Of a DNA stretch of 64,000 bases, positions 45,673 through 56,198 are shown piece by piece; the first letter of the stretch is position 1, and every line of letters starts with the position of its first letter. Made by a program: the position numbers and the translations under genes. Location of the stretch: NCBI GenBank assembly GCA_026224875.1, contig JAMFRU010000037.1, positions 31,402-95,401 on the forward strand, in the 5' to 3' direction. The notes under the pieces were generated by a model, which searched no databases, had not been told where the DNA came from, and saw only the letters and a list, made by a program, of their open reading frames with translations. The DNA is from Acidocella sp. Its GTDB lineage: Bacteria; Pseudomonadota; Alphaproteobacteria; Acetobacterales; Acetobacteraceae.

Positions 45673-48338
45673 GAGATGGCGGCTTTGGCTTTCGGCTTAG
45701 CCTTGGCAGGGGCTTTGGCCTTGGCTTTGGTAGCAGGCTTGGCTTTGGCAGCCGGTTTAGCTTTGGGCGCCGCTGCTGCTTTCACCGCCGCCGGCTTGGC
45801 CTTGGCCGCCGGTTTCTTCGCGCCCTTCTTGCCCTTGGGCGCCAGCGTCTTGCCCTTTTCGGCCAGCAGCGCCACCGCCTCATCCAGCGTCATATCGCCC
45901 ATCTCGCGCCCGCGCGGCAGGTTGGCGACGGTGTTGCCCCATTGCGCATAGGGCCCGAACCGCCCCTTGCGCACCAGCACATCCGTGCCGTCCTTCGGAT
46001 GAGCACCCAAACTCTTCACCGAATCCTGTTTCTTGGCGATCAGCTCCATCGCCCGGTTCATACCCAGATGCAGCACGGAATCATCGCGTTCCAGCGAGGC
46101 AAACAGCGCGCCCATTTTCACATAAGGCCCAAAGCGGCCGAGATTGGCCTCGATCTTCTGGCCCGTCTCCGGATGCAGCCCAACCAGGCGCGGCAGAGAC
46201 AGCAGCCCCAGCGCATCTTCCAGGCCAAGCGTTTCGCCATCCATGCCGCGTGCCAGCGAGGCCCGTTTGGGTTTGGATTTTTTATCCTCGGGGTCCGGCT
46301 CACCCTCCTGCACATACAGCCCATAGGGGCCACGGCGGAGCGTTATATCAAACCCGCTATCGGGATGCTGGCCGAGTACCCGCATGCCGTCCTTGAGGCT
46401 GTCTTCGGGGTTATCGCCGCCTTCTACCGCCAGTTTGCGGGTGTACTGGCAGGTCGGGTAATTCGAGCAGCCGATAAAGCTGCCGAACCGCCCAAGCTTC
46501 AGCCCCAGCCGCCCAGTGCCGCAGGCGGTGCAGACGCGCGGGTCCGTTCCATCCTCACGCTGCGGGAAAAAATGCGGCCCCAGGTCGGCATCGAGCGCAT
46601 CGATGACGTCAGAGATTTTTAAATCCTTGGTCTGCGCCACGGCGGTGGAAAAACCGTCCCAGAAATTGCGCAGCACCTGGCGCCAATCGGCTTTGCCCTC
46701 GGCCACCTGGTCGAGCTGGTCCTCCAGCCCGGCGGTAAACCCGGTATCGACATAATGGCCGAAGAAGCTGGTGAGGAACGCGGTGACGAGACGGCCACGG
46801 TCTTCCGGAATGAAGCGCTTGTTTTCCATGCGCACGTAATTGCTGTCGCGCAGCACCGAGAGAATCGAGGCATAGGTCGAGGGCCGGCCAATACCCAGCT
46901 CCTCCATCTTCTTCACCAGCGAAGCTTCCGAATAACGCGGCGGCGGCTGGGTGAAATGCTGGTTCGCATCGACTTTATTGGTTTTAGCCGGGTCGCCCTT
47001 GGAGATGGGCGGCAGAATGCGCGCGTCATCATCCTCGGAAGGCTCGTCCTTATCTTCTTGGTAAAGTTTCAGGAAGCCGTCGAAAGCCAGCACGGAGCCG
47101 GTGGCGCGCAGGGTCTGCCCCTTGCCGTCGGTCAGGTCCACGGCGGTCTGGTCCAGCTCGGCGGCGGACATCTGGCAGGCCAGTGCCCGCTTATACACCA
47201 GCTCGTACAGCCGCGCCTGGTCATGGTTCAGCATTTTCGCCACTTTGGCGGGTGTCAGGTTGATATCCGTCGGGCGGATCGCCTCATGCGCTTCCTGCGC
47301 GTTTTTCACCTTGCTCTGGAATTCGCGCGGCGCGAACGGCACGTAGCTATCGCCAAACTCGGAGCGGATACGCCCGCGCATGGCCTCCACGGCCTCCTTG
47401 GCCATGGTCACGCCATCGGTACGCATATAGGTGATCAACCCCACCGTCTCGCCGCCAATCTCGATGCCCTCGTACAGCTGTTGAGCCAGGCGCATGGTGA
47501 TCTGCGAGGAGAAACCAAGCTTACGGCTGGACTCCTGCTGCAAAGTGGAGGTGATGAACGGCGGCGGCGGATTGCGCTTGGTACGCTTCTTCTCAACCGT
47601 GCCGGCTGAAAAGGTGCCGGCCAGCACGGCGGCCCGCGCGGCATGGGCCTTGGTTTCGTCGTTCAAATCGAACTGGTCGAGCTTCTTGCCCTGGTACTGC
47701 GTCAGCTTGGCGGGGTAGGGGGCGCCGGTGGGGGTGAGCATGCTCGCCTCCACGGTCCAATACTCGCGCGGCTTGAAAATCTCGATCTCGGCCTCGCGCT
47801 CGCACACCAGCCGCAACGCCACGGACTGTACACGCCCCGCCGAGCGGCTGCCCGGCAATTTGCGCCACAGCACCGGCGAGAGGGTGAACCCCACCAGATA
47901 ATCCAATGCGCGGCGGGCGAGATACGCCTCGATGAGCGGAGTATCCAGCTCGCGTGGATTCGCCATGGCGGTTTTCACCGCCGATTTGGTAATCTCATTA
48001 AAGGTAACGCGCTCGACCCTGATGCCCTTGAGCGCGTGTTTCTCCTCCAGCATCGCCCGTACATGCCAGGAGATGGCCTCGCCCTCGCGGTCCGGATCGG
48101 TCGCCAGATACAGGATTTTGGCACCTTTAAGGGCCCGGGCGATCTCGTTGAGCTGCTTGGCACCCCGGTCATCCGAGACCCAATCCATGGCGAAATCCTC
48201 GTCCGGACGCACCGAGCCGTCCTTGGCCGGCAGGTCGCGCACATGCCCGAATGAGGCCAGAACCTTATACGAATCACCGAGGTATTTGTTGATCGTCTTG
48301 GCTTTTGAGGGAGATTCGACGACGACAATATCAGTCAA
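45669..48338 (-). CDS. topA: DNA topoisomerase I
   Basis: The 889-residue type IA topoisomerase relaxes negative supercoils. The TOPRIM domain has VVESPSKAKTINKYLG and DPDREGEAISWH, and the active tyrosine is in GLITYMRTDGV. A zinc-ribbon (CTACGTGRLGLKLGRFGSF with the following cysteines) and further repeats follow. The last 45 residues are almost only K, A and P, a basic tail likely to bind DNA non-specifically. dprA lies upstream on the same strand. Confidence 0.97.
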   Translation of the reverse strand: MTDIVVVESPSKAKTINKYLGDSYKVLASFGHVRDLPAKDGSVRPDEDFAMDWVSDDRGAKQLNEIARALKGAKILYLATDPDREGEAISWHVRAMLEEKHALKGIRVERVTFNEITKSAVKTAMANPRELDTPLIEAYLARRALDYLVGFTLSPVLWRKLPGSRSAGRVQSVALRLVCEREAEIEIFKPREYWTVEASMLTPTGAPYPAKLTQYQGKKLDQFDLNDETKAHAARAAVLAGTFSAGTVEKKRTKRNPPPPFITSTLQQESSRKLGFSSQITMRLAQQLYEGIEIGGETVGLITYMRTDGVTMAKEAVEAMRGRIRSEFGDSYVPFAPREFQSKVKNAQEAHEAIRPTDINLTPAKVAKMLNHDQARLYELVYKRALACQMSAAELDQTAVDLTDGKGQTLRATGSVLAFDGFLKLYQEDKDEPSEDDDARILPPISKGDPAKTNKVDANQHFTQPPPRYSEASLVKKMEELGIGRPSTYASILSVLRDSNYVRMENKRFIPEDRGRLVTAFLTSFFGHYVDTGFTAGLEDQLDQVAEGKADWRQVLRNFWDGFSTAVAQTKDLKISDVIDALDADLGPHFFPQREDGTDPRVCTACGTGRLGLKLGRFGSFIGCSNYPTCQYTRKLAVEGGDNPEDSLKDGMRVLGQHPDSGFDITLRRGPYGLYVQEGEPDPEDKKSKPKRASLARGMDGETLGLEDALGLLSLPRLVGLHPETGQKIEANLGRFGPYVKMGALFASLERDDSVLHLGMNRAMELIAKKQDSVKSLGAHPKDGTDVLVRKGRFGPYAQWGNTVANLPRGREMGDMTLDEAVALLAEKGKTLAPKGKKGAKKPAAKAKPAAVKAAAAPKAKPAAKAKPATKAKAKAPAKAKPKAKAAIS

Positions 48339-48404
48339 AGAGCCGTTCCATTCATTATCTTAAGCGAAATCTTAAGCGGGATTTTAGTCTTGTGTTTCAA
48401 GCAT

Positions 48405-49532
48405 TTAATATAGGTCTTGTGGAGGCATTACCCTGCCGCTGTGGTGGCTTGTAACCAGCCCGCCAAGCTCCAGCTCCAGGATAACCGCCTGCATGGCAGC
48501 CATCGACAACTGGCAGCGCCGCGCCAACTCGTCAACATCCACCCCTTCCGGGCCCAAAAACCCCGGGGCGTTGCTCCTGGCGGCGGCTATGGCCGCCTCG
48601 CTGTCCGGCGGCCCGGCCCAGCCGGTGGCCCCTTCGCGGAATCCGGCCAGGGTTTTGGCCCGTGTTCCAAAACGGGGGCCGATGGCGGCGGGCAGGGCGG
48701 CCAGCACATCGGCGGCGGTCTCGGTCAGATGCGCCCCCTGGCGGATCAGCTCATTCCCGCCCTTGGAACGCGGATCGAGCGGCGCCCCAGGCACGGCGAA
48801 GATCTCCCGCCCCGCCTCGTTGGCCATCCGCGCGGTAAGCAGCGAGCCGGACCGGGCAGCGGCCTCGATGACCACCAGCCCGAGGCTCAAGCCAGCGATG
48901 ATGCGGTTGCGCTTGGGAAAATGCCGCGCAATCGGCGCCGTGCCCATCGGCGCCTCGGCCACCACCGCACCATTTTTGGCAATGCGCTGCTGGAGTGCAG
49001 CATTCTCCGGCGGATACGGCATATCCAGCCCGCCCGCGATCACCGCCACGGTTCTGCCCGTGCGCATCGCCCCCTCATGCGCCGCCGCATCAATCCCCCG
49101 CGCGAGTCCCGATACAATGGTGAGTTTTTCGGACGCCAGCTCCGAGGAAAACTGCTCGGTAAACCGCAGCCCGCCGCCCGAGGCATTGCGCGCGCCCACA
49201 ATGCCGATGCAGCGGGAGGAAAGAAGAGAGACATCCCCCAGCACAGCAATCGCTGGCGGCGGGTCAGGCAATTCCGCCAGATATTCCGGGTATTCCGCGC
49301 TGCCTAGAAAGAGAAACTGCCCACCCAGCCGGGCCAAGCGCTCAAACTCACGTTCGACATCACCTTCCGGCGGCACCAGCAACGGCACCGACCGCCCGCC
49401 AGCCTTGGCCAGCGCCGGCAAAGCCGCCAGCGCCTCCGCCGGATCGGGAAACCGCGCCAGCAACCGCCTATACGTCACCGGCCCGACGCTCTCGGTACGG
49501 ACCAGACGGAGGCGGCAAAAATCATCTTTCAT
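48405..49532 (-). CDS. dprA: DNA processing protein DprA
   Basis: The protein of about 375 residues loads RecA on incoming single-stranded DNA during transformation. The Rossmann-like core shows CIGIVGARNASGGGLRF, VSGLARGIDAAAHEGA and RNRIIAGLSLGLVVIEAA. The C-terminal winged-helix (VDVELARRCQLSM-like) is present. The start at MKDDFCRLRL is preferred, and starts up to 18 codons upstream exist. It is the upstream neighbour of topA, as in many alphaproteobacteria. Confidence 0.93.
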   Translation of the reverse strand: MKDDFCRLRLVRTESVGPVTYRRLLARFPDPAEALAALPALAKAGGRSVPLLVPPEGDVEREFERLARLGGQFLFLGSAEYPEYLAELPDPPPAIAVLGDVSLLSSRCIGIVGARNASGGGLRFTEQFSSELASEKLTIVSGLARGIDAAAHEGAMRTGRTVAVIAGGLDMPYPPENAALQQRIAKNGAVVAEAPMGTAPIARHFPKRNRIIAGLSLGLVVIEAAARSGSLLTARMANEAGREIFAVPGAPLDPRSKGGNELIRQGAHLTETAADVLAALPAAIGPRFGTRAKTLAGFREGATGWAGPPDSEAAIAAARSNAPGFLGPEGVDVDELARRCQLSMAAMQAVILELELGGLVTSHHSGRVMPPQDLY

Positions 49533-49751
49533 GGTTTTGTCCAACCTTACTCCGCTTCGCCCCAATTCTTTCATCGTCATGGCCACGCCTGACCCGGCGA
49601 TCCATGCTTAGCCAGCATTGGCGCAGCAACCTCCGGTAGGCAAGGCCGGTTGGGGTTGTGGTCCGGTTACAAAGGTCGCAATGGCTGAATGCAGCACCTT
49701 AACTGCCATGCTAACAGCAAATGTGCCTGCGCCTAAACGCCGCAGCTGACG

Positions 49752-50642
49752 CTAAACAACGCCCTCAGCAACCAGCCAATCGATAAACGCCGTCAGCGAC
49801 GTGGTTTTGTCAGCATCGAAGGGCACTAATGCCACATACCCCGTTCGAGGCACTAAAATTCCCGGGAACGGTGTCATAAGGCGCCCAGCGGCGACATCGG
49901 TGCCGAGCACGGGCAATGGGCCGATGCCTACACCCAGCCCATCCACGACCGCCTGCAGCGTGACAAAAAAATGGTCGAAGATCCGGCGACGGTGCCCGGC
50001 CATATGCGACAAGCCCGCTTTGTCGAGCCAATCAACCCAATCTCCTGGCCGGGTCTCGCTGGTGAGCAGCGTATGGTGAAGTAGATCTTCCAGCTTGCGC
50101 ACTGGCCGGCGCTCAAAAAGCGCCGGGCTCATCACAAGCGTATCTGCCTCATCGAGGAAATGCATCGCATGATGCTGTGGCCAGGTGTTCTGCTCCGCCG
50201 ATCCGCGCCGTATGGCGACATCGAAACCACCGCGCAATTCGTCATGCAGCGTGGTCGTTGTGGTGACGGCCACCTCCACCTCTGGCCGTTCAGCGTGGAA
50301 GTGCTCCAGGCGGGGTATGAGCCAGCGCATCGCAAATGTACTTGGCGCACTAACGCGCAGGATACGGCGGGCCGAGGGCCGCCCGCAGGCATCCGCCGCT
50401 GCGGTCACCCGGTCAAACGACAGACTGACCTCTGACGCGAAGACCAGAGCCGCCTGTGTTGGTACCATGCGCCGCCCGGCACGCACGAACAGGCGCTGCC
50501 CGAGCCAATGTTCAAGCCCGGCGATCTGCCGGCTGACTGCCCCATGGGTCAGCCCGAGTTCGGCCGCGGCCGCGGCATAGCTGCTGGTACGTGCCGCTAC
50601 TTCGAAGATGCGCAAGGCATTGAGGGGTGGCAAACGGCGCAT
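49752..50642 (-). CDS. LysR-family transcriptional regulator (GcvA-like)
   Basis: The protein of about 296 residues has an N-terminal winged helix-turn-helix (LPPLNALRIFEVAARTSSYA, GLTHGAVSRQIAGLEHWLG) and the LysR effector domain (ILRVSAPSTFAMRWLIPRLE). The GcvA-like start with PPLNALR is common in this subgroup. It diverges from a transporter gene it probably controls. Confidence 0.92.
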   Translation of the reverse strand: MRRLPPLNALRIFEVAARTSSYAAAAAELGLTHGAVSRQIAGLEHWLGQRLFVRAGRRMVPTQAALVFASEVSLSFDRVTAAADACGRPSARRILRVSAPSTFAMRWLIPRLEHFHAERPEVEVAVTTTTTLHDELRGGFDVAIRRGSAEQNTWPQHHAMHFLDEADTLVMSPALFERRPVRKLEDLLHHTLLTSETRPGDWVDWLDKAGLSHMAGHRRRIFDHFFVTLQAVVDGLGVGIGPLPVLGTDVAAGRLMTPFPGILVPRTGYVALVPFDADKTTSLTAFIDWLVAEGVV

Positions 50643-50740
50643 GAAACCCGTGATAAAAACTGACAGATGAGGAGAGTTATGTAGGACTATTCGAGGGAAA
50701 CTCATACGTCTATTTTTACCGCCGAAATGGAGAACAGCCG

Positions 50741-51937
50741 ATGTTTGCTGAGGCGACAGGCGAAGGACCGGCGAAAGTGCTGGCGTTTACGCCACGGCAC
50801 CGGAACTTGGCGGGAGCTTGCCTCGCCCATCTGCTGCATGATGGCTACACCGACCAGCTCTACGCTTTGCTGCCCATCTGGCAGGCGCAATTCGGTCTCT
50901 CCTACGCCGGTCTGGCGCTTGTTCGCGCGCTGTATTACGGCACCATGGGCGGTTTGCAGCTGCCGGCCAACCGGCTGACTGCCAGTTTTGGCCCGCGCGC
51001 GTCTTTGGCCGCGGCTACCCTAATCGCTGCCGCGGGCTATATGGTGATGGCGCTCCCTTGCGGGTTCACGGGCTTATGCATCGGCCTGGTTATTGCGGGT
51101 ATCGGCTCCAGCATTCAGCACCCGCGCGCTTCACTGCTGGTCACGGACACGTTTGGCAAAGCCTCACGCGGGCCACTCGGCATCTATAATTTCTCAGGTG
51201 ATCTCGGCAAGGCGGTTTTTCCGGCAACGGTCGCACTTCTGCTGACAGTATCCGCCTGGCGGCCGGTCGTCGGCCTCATGGCGATGGTGGGGGTGGCCGT
51301 GGCGCTGGGATTGCTTTGGCTTGTCCCGCGCCAGCCATTCACCGTGCATGCCGGAGAGGCGCATGTTGCAAAGGAACGGAGCGGTGCGGGGTTCAACCTG
51401 CTTTTGACCATAGGTGCGCTCGATACCGCGACCCGTATGGGCTACCTGCTGTTCCTGCCATTCCTCCTCCATCAAAAAGGCGGCACTGAAACGATTGTCG
51501 GTGGTGGACTTGCGCTGTTGTTCATCGGGGGCGCGCTTGGCAAAGCCAGCTGCGGCTGGCTTGGCCAGCACCTTGGCGTGATCGGGACAGTGATCGCCAC
51601 TGAAGCGATGACCGCTCTACTGATTTTCGCAACCGCATTTCTGCCACTGCAACCGATGCTGATTCTATTGCCTATCCTGGGTATTGTCCTTAACGGCACG
51701 TCGTCGGTTCTCTATGGAACAGTTCCGGCGCTGGCACCTGGGAACGATACCGGCCGGGCCTTTGCGCTGTTTTATACCGGGGTGATTGGCGCGGGCGGGC
51801 TTGCACCCATCGCCTATGGCGCGATCGCGGATCATTTCAGTAGGATGGCCGGCATATCTGCCGCGGCTTTGACGGCGGTCACGATCATTCCGCTCATTCT
51901 GGCCCTGCGCCCCTCATTGCAAGACCAGATCAGCTAG
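50741..51937 (+). CDS. MFS transporter, fosmidomycin-resistance-like
   Basis: The 398-residue protein has about twelve transmembrane segments. Its N-terminal pattern, LAHLLHDGYTDQLYALLPIW, matches the Fsr group of drug efflux transporters. It lies divergent to the LysR gene about 100 bases away, the usual arrangement for an inducible transporter. The substrate is unknown. Confidence 0.88.
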   Translation: MFAEATGEGPAKVLAFTPRHRNLAGACLAHLLHDGYTDQLYALLPIWQAQFGLSYAGLALVRALYYGTMGGLQLPANRLTASFGPRASLAAATLIAAAGYMVMALPCGFTGLCIGLVIAGIGSSIQHPRASLLVTDTFGKASRGPLGIYNFSGDLGKAVFPATVALLLTVSAWRPVVGLMAMVGVAVALGLLWLVPRQPFTVHAGEAHVAKERSGAGFNLLLTIGALDTATRMGYLLFLPFLLHQKGGTETIVGGGLALLFIGGALGKASCGWLGQHLGVIGTVIATEAMTALLIFATAFLPLQPMLILLPILGIVLNGTSSVLYGTVPALAPGNDTGRAFALFYTGVIGAGGLAPIAYGAIADHFSRMAGISAAALTAVTIIPLILALRPSLQDQIS

Positions 51938-52051
51938 CTTGCGCCGTCATTTCCCGGCGCCACTTCGAGGGCCATCGGGCGCTCAACTGCCGCCAAAACA
52001 CAGCGAAAGGCAGTTTTGGCGCCGCGACCCACGCCGGGAATGAGTCCGCCG

Positions 52052-52753
52052 CTAACGCCCCAGCACTTTTCGCAGCGAAGCCTCAATCTGGCCGCCGCAA
52101 TAGGCATCGCCATAGTCGCGCCGGGCCTTCGCGGCGAGTTTTTTCAGCGGCGGCAGTGCTGCCACACGCCGCGTCAGGCCGGCTGTTAGGGGTGCCGTCT
52201 CCTCCAGCATCGCTTCGATTTTCGGAAACCGTTCGGTCATGGTGGACCACAGCGTAGCCGTCACGACATCGGCGATGCCGGGGGCTTCGCCGCCCAGCAG
52301 GAAGCCGGAATCGGCTTGCAGCCCATGCCGGCGGCCGGTTTCTTCCCAGAATGACATCCATTTGCCCAGGCGCGGCATAAACGCGGCCCAGCTCTTTTTG
52401 GTCCACATCTCGCGCCCGCCATCGCAGGTGAGTTCGTCTATCACGTCATTCGCGTCACAAACGATTTTGATGGTTTGCGCGCGCAGGGCAGCGGTTTCGG
52501 GCATCAGCCCGAGCGTCTCGCCCAGGTACAGAATAATCGCCGGCATCTGCGAGATGGCGAAATCCGTTTTTTTATCGACCAGCACAGGCGGGCCCATGAA
52601 CGGCGCCGGCATTTTTCCAACCGGGCCTTCCATCAATTTGCCGATCGCCTCGCCGCTACCCTCGGTCCAGGTTTTTCCGGCATGCGCCAGCACGGCGCGC
52701 ACGAACTGGCCGCGGAACGGCACAGGCCAATAGTAGAGCTTGTAGTCGGACAT
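52052..52753 (-). CDS. Glutathione S-transferase-like protein
   Basis: The 233-residue protein has a GST N-domain (YKLYYWPVPFRGQFVRAVLA, and the cis-proline within GPPVLVDKKTDFAISQMPAI) and an all-helical C-domain with LGGEAPGIADVVTATLW. It lies in the insertion between plsY and dprA. The substrate is unknown. Confidence 0.85.
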   Translation of the reverse strand: MSDYKLYYWPVPFRGQFVRAVLAHAGKTWTEGSGEAIGKLMEGPVGKMPAPFMGPPVLVDKKTDFAISQMPAIILYLGETLGLMPETAALRAQTIKIVCDANDVIDELTCDGGREMWTKKSWAAFMPRLGKWMSFWEETGRRHGLQADSGFLLGGEAPGIADVVTATLWSTMTERFPKIEAMLEETAPLTAGLTRRVAALPPLKKLAAKARRDYGDAYCGGQIEASLRKVLGR

Positions 52754-52821
52754 TTTGCCCCCGCCTGTTTAAGTCACCTGCCGATACCGGAGTCAGCCTT
52801 GCGCCGCCCAGGCGGGTGGAA

Positions 52822-53436
52822 TTAATCCTGGGACACGACCGGCGCCCGAGCCTTTTTGCCGATCCTGGGCTCATCGCCTTTCAGCAGGCGCGAGATATTG
52901 CCCCGGTGCTTCCAATACACCAATGCCGCGATGACCAGCGCCAAAGCCGCGTTCTTCCAGGAGCCCGTGAAAAAATATGCGGCCAGCGGGGCGAGCGCAT
53001 AGGCAACCAGCGCCGCCAGGGATGAAAACCGGAAGATAACCGCCGTGCCCAGCCAGGCGGCACAGCACAATAGGCCGATGGGCCAGGACAGAGCGAAGAA
53101 GATACCTATCCCCGTGGCCACCCCTTTGCCGCCTTTGAAACGCAGCCAGAAGGGGAATAAATGCCCGAGAAACACCGCCAGCGCCGCCAGCGTCACGCCG
53201 CCATGGCCGTAGTGCTGAATCCAGAATACGGCGAGCCAGCCCTTGCCGCCATCGAGCAGCAATGTGGCCACCGCCAGCCATTTTTTGCCCGTGCGCAGAA
53301 CGTTGGTGGCACCGATATTGCCCGAGCCGATGGCGCGAATGTCGCCCAGCCCGGCCATGCGCGTGAGCACGAGCCCGAAGGGGATGCTGCCCAGCAGATA
53401 AGCGAAGGCGGCAATGAGAAGATACGTCATGATCAT
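52822..53436 (-). CDS. plsY: Acyl-phosphate:glycerol-3-phosphate acyltransferase
   Basis: The 204-residue membrane protein starts phospholipid synthesis from acyl-phosphate. It shows the three PlsY motifs: GSIPFG near residue 16, [13 protein letters not shown] and [11 protein letters not shown]. It starts within the pyrC' stop (ATGA overlap), so it belongs to the pyrBC' operon. Confidence 0.95.
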   Translation of the reverse strand: MIMTYLLIAAFAYLLGSIPFGLVLTRMAGLGDIRAIGSGNIGATNVLRTGKKWLAVATLLLDGGKGWLAVFWIQHYGHGGVTLAALAVFLGHLFPFWLRFKGGKGVATGIGIFFALSWPIGLLCCAAWLGTAVIFRFSSLAALVAYALAPLAAYFFTGSWKNAALALVIAALVYWKHRGNISRLLKGDEPRIGKKARAPVVSQD

Positions 53437-54707
53437 GCTGCAAAAACCCTGGTTCCGGCTTTCCAGGTGCCGAGCACGACACCCTCCAGCGCGCGGCCAT
53501 CAAACGGCGTGTTCTGCGCCTTGCCGGGCAGTTTTCCCGCCTGCACGAACCAGCTGCGCTCCGGATGGAACAGGCACAAATCCGCCGGCCGGCCACGCTC
53601 GATCACCCCGGCCTCGATCCCCAGCCATTCGGCCGGTTTTTTGGTCAGCAGGGCCAAGGCCTGCGGCATGGTCAACGCGCCATTCTGCACCTGGGCCAAA
53701 GTAATCCCGAGCAGGGTCGCCAGACCAGCGCCACCAGGTGCTGCATCGGCAAAAGGCAGGCGCTTGTCATCCGCATCGCGCGGCTGGTGGTCGGAGGCAA
53801 TGGCATCGATCGTGCCATCCGCCAACCCGGCCAGCACGGCCAGCCGGTCATCCTCGGCGCGTAAAGGCGGCGAAAGCTTTGAATATGTACGATAATCACC
53901 GATGGCGGTCTCGTTGAGGTCAAAATAAGGGGGCGCCGTATCGCAGGTGACACGTAAACCCTTGTCCTTGGCGACACGGATCAAATCCAGCGCCTCGCCG
54001 GTGGTGATGTGGGCAAAATGCACCGCCCCGCCGGTCAGCTCGGCCAGGCGGATGTCGCGCGCCACGCAAATCGCCTCGGCCGCGGCGGGGATGCCGGGCA
54101 GGCCCATCCAGGTGGCCCGCGCGCCGGCGGTGGCGGCACCGCCTTTGGCCAGCTCGTAATCCTCGGGGTGCTGTACGATGCGCGCCCCGAAACCCGAGGC
54201 GTAGGAGAGGGCCAGGCGCATCAGCCGCGACGAGGCGATGCACTGCCCGCCATCGGTGAACGCCACGGCTCCGGCGGCGCGCAGCAGCCCGTATTCGGCC
54301 AGCTCCTCGCCCTTTAACCCGCGCGTCGCGGCAGCGTAGGGCAGGAGGGAAACACTGCCCGTCTCCAGCCCGCGCGCAATGATCAGATGCACCAGCGCCG
54401 GGTCGTCGATGGGGGGGGCCGAATCCGGCAGTACGGCGATGCTGGTAATGCCGCTGGCGGCGGCGGCCTGGGCAGCACTGGCAATGGTCTCGCGATACTC
54501 GAACCCCGGCTCACCGAGCGAGGCGCGCATATCCACCAGCCCAGGGCATAATATCGCACCCTCGGCCTCGATAATCTCAGCCCCATCCGGCCGGCCAAGG
54601 TTCTGGCCGAAATCGGCGATGACCCCGTCCTGAACCAGCAACTCGCCTTCAACCAAATTCTGCGCTGTACCGTCCAGAAGCAAGATCTTACGGAATAAAA
54701 TGCTCAT
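53433..54707 (-). CDS. pyrC: Dihydroorotase-like protein without the HxH metal site
   Basis: The 424-residue protein has the amidohydrolase layout of PyrC. The expected DxHxH segment reads [18 protein letters not shown], so the two metal-binding histidines are missing, and a later histidine is replaced ([12 protein letters not shown]). This is the pattern of the non-catalytic PyrC' proteins that support aspartate carbamoyltransferase assembly. It begins four bases after the pyrB stop, consistent with that role. A true dihydroorotase should exist elsewhere in the genome. Confidence 0.88.
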   Translation of the reverse strand: MSILFRKILLLDGTAQNLVEGELLVQDGVIADFGQNLGRPDGAEIIEAEGAILCPGLVDMRASLGEPGFEYRETIASAAQAAAASGITSIAVLPDSAPPIDDPALVHLIIARGLETGSVSLLPYAAATRGLKGEELAEYGLLRAAGAVAFTDGGQCIASSRLMRLALSYASGFGARIVQHPEDYELAKGGAATAGARATWMGLPGIPAAAEAICVARDIRLAELTGGAVHFAHITTGEALDLIRVAKDKGLRVTCDTAPPYFDLNETAIGDYRTYSKLSPPLRAEDDRLAVLAGLADGTIDAIASDHQPRDADDKRLPFADAAPGGAGLATLLGITLAQVQNGALTMPQALALLTKKPAEWLGIEAGVIERGRPADLCLFHPERSWFVQAGKLPGKAQNTPFDGRALEGVVLGTWKAGTRVFAA

Positions 54708-54711
54708 GGCT

Positions 54712-55641
54712 TTATCCTCGCGCCAAGGTGTCGAGCACGGCCATTCGCACCGCAACGCCCATTTCCACCTGCTCCTTAATCAGCGAGCGCGAAGCATCAT
54801 CGGCAATATCGCTGTCGATCTCGACGCCCCGGTTCATCGGGCCGGGGTGCATCACCAGCGCGTCGGGCTTGGCGTACCCAAGTTTTTTCCGGTCCAGCCC
54901 GTAATAGGCGAAGAACTCGCGGCTTGAGGGCACCATGCCGCCGGACATGCGCTCCTTCTGCAGCCGCAGCGCCATAACGATATCCGCACCCTTCAGCCCT
55001 TCCTCCATGGAGTGAAAAACCTCCGCACCGGAAATACCGATGCCGCTGGGCAGCAGGGTAGGGGGCCCGATAAGGCGGACGAAATTGCCCATCATGGTCA
55101 GAAGCAGAATATTGGACCGCGCCACGCGGGAATGGGCGATATCGCCGCAGATCGCCACGGTAAGCCCCGAGATGCGGCCCTTGTGGCGTCGCATGGTCAG
55201 CGCATCCAGCAGCGCCTGGGTCGGGTGTTCATGCGTACCGTCCCCAGCATTGATCACCGCCGCCTCAACCTTTTGCGCCAGCAGCGAGGGCGCGCCGGAG
55301 CGGTTGTGGCGCACCACCAGCAGGTCGCAATTCATCGCATTCAGCGTCGCCGCCGTATCCAGCAGGGTCTCGCCCTTGGTGACCGAGGAGGTGGCGACGG
55401 ACATGTTCACCACATCGGCGCCCAGCCGCCGCCCGGCCAGCTCGAAGCTCGTGCGGGTGCGGGTCGAGTCCTCGAAAAACAGATTGATCAGCGTGCGCCC
55501 GCGCAGCAGGTCGCGCTGGGTTTTGCCGGAGCGGTTAAGCAATACATAGCTCTCGGCTAAGTCGAGCAGGTTGGTCACGGCGACCGGGTTTAGCCCCTCA
55601 ATCCCGAGCAGATGTTTTAATGATGCCATTAAAGCCTGCAT
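54712..55641 (-). CDS. pyrB: Aspartate carbamoyltransferase catalytic chain
   Basis: The protein of about 309 residues makes carbamoyl-aspartate in pyrimidine synthesis. Its carbamoyl phosphate loop is [32 protein letters not shown] and [12 protein letters not shown] are the other signatures. ATG at 55641 or 55629 are both possible starts, and longer versions extend into the promoter of the divergent lipoprotein gene. Confidence 0.96.
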   Translation of the reverse strand: MQALMASLKHLLGIEGLNPVAVTNLLDLAESYVLLNRSGKTQRDLLRGRTLINLFFEDSTRTRTSFELAGRRLGADVVNMSVATSSVTKGETLLDTAATLNAMNCDLLVVRHNRSGAPSLLAQKVEAAVINAGDGTHEHPTQALLDALTMRRHKGRISGLTVAICGDIAHSRVARSNILLLTMMGNFVRLIGPPTLLPSGIGISGAEVFHSMEEGLKGADIVMALRLQKERMSGGMVPSSREFFAYYGLDRKKLGYAKPDALVMHPGPMNRGVEIDSDIADDASRSLIKEQVEMGVAVRMAVLDTLARG

Positions 55642-55771
55642 ATCCCATGCAAAGCGCGCCGGGGGAAGGGGGGTAGGTTGAGCGGCACTGAAAGCAGCAT
55701 TGACAGCAACCCCGCACTGCCCCGAAATGATCAATAATTGAGCCAGTAATTGAGATGGATGTGGAGGCGGG

Positions 55772-56197
55772 ATGAAACGACTATTGTGCATGACCGTGCT
55801 GGCGGCTTTGGCCGGCTGTGCCACCACCACCCCGCCGGCATCTTTGCCCCAGGCGACTCCGGTGTTTTTCGAGCCCTGGTCCGCAGCGCTTGATCAGCAT
55901 GCGCTCAGCGCCATCGCCAGTGCCGCGCAAGGGGCGCAGGCCACACCCACCGCCCGCGTGGTGGTAACAGGGGCGGCCGACAGCACCGGCGGCGAGCAAG
56001 CCAATAAATATATTTCAGAAACCCGGGCGCAGATGGTCGCCGACCAGCTGGTGGCGGACGGCGTGAGCCGCGAGCGGATCAAGGTGCGCGGAGTCGGGGT
56101 GGTATCGGCCGCCCCCATACCGACCGGCACACCGGCACAGTTTTCGCGCCGTGTGCTGATTCAGGTCGAAGGGCCGGGCAGCTCCACCGTTTGGTAA
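55772..56197 (+). CDS. OmpA-family lipoprotein
   Basis: The 141-residue protein has a lipoprotein signal with lipobox LAGC (C16). It carries an OmpA-like peptidoglycan-binding domain, including [20 protein letters not shown] and [14 protein letters not shown]. It would anchor the outer membrane to the cell wall. It diverges from pyrB. Confidence 0.9.
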   Translation: MKRLLCMTVLAALAGCATTTPPASLPQATPVFFEPWSAALDQHALSAIASAAQGAQATPTARVVVTGAADSTGGEQANKYISETRAQMVADQLVADGVSRERIKVRGVGVVSAAPIPTGTPAQFSRRVLIQVEGPGSSTVW

Positions 56198-56198
56198 G

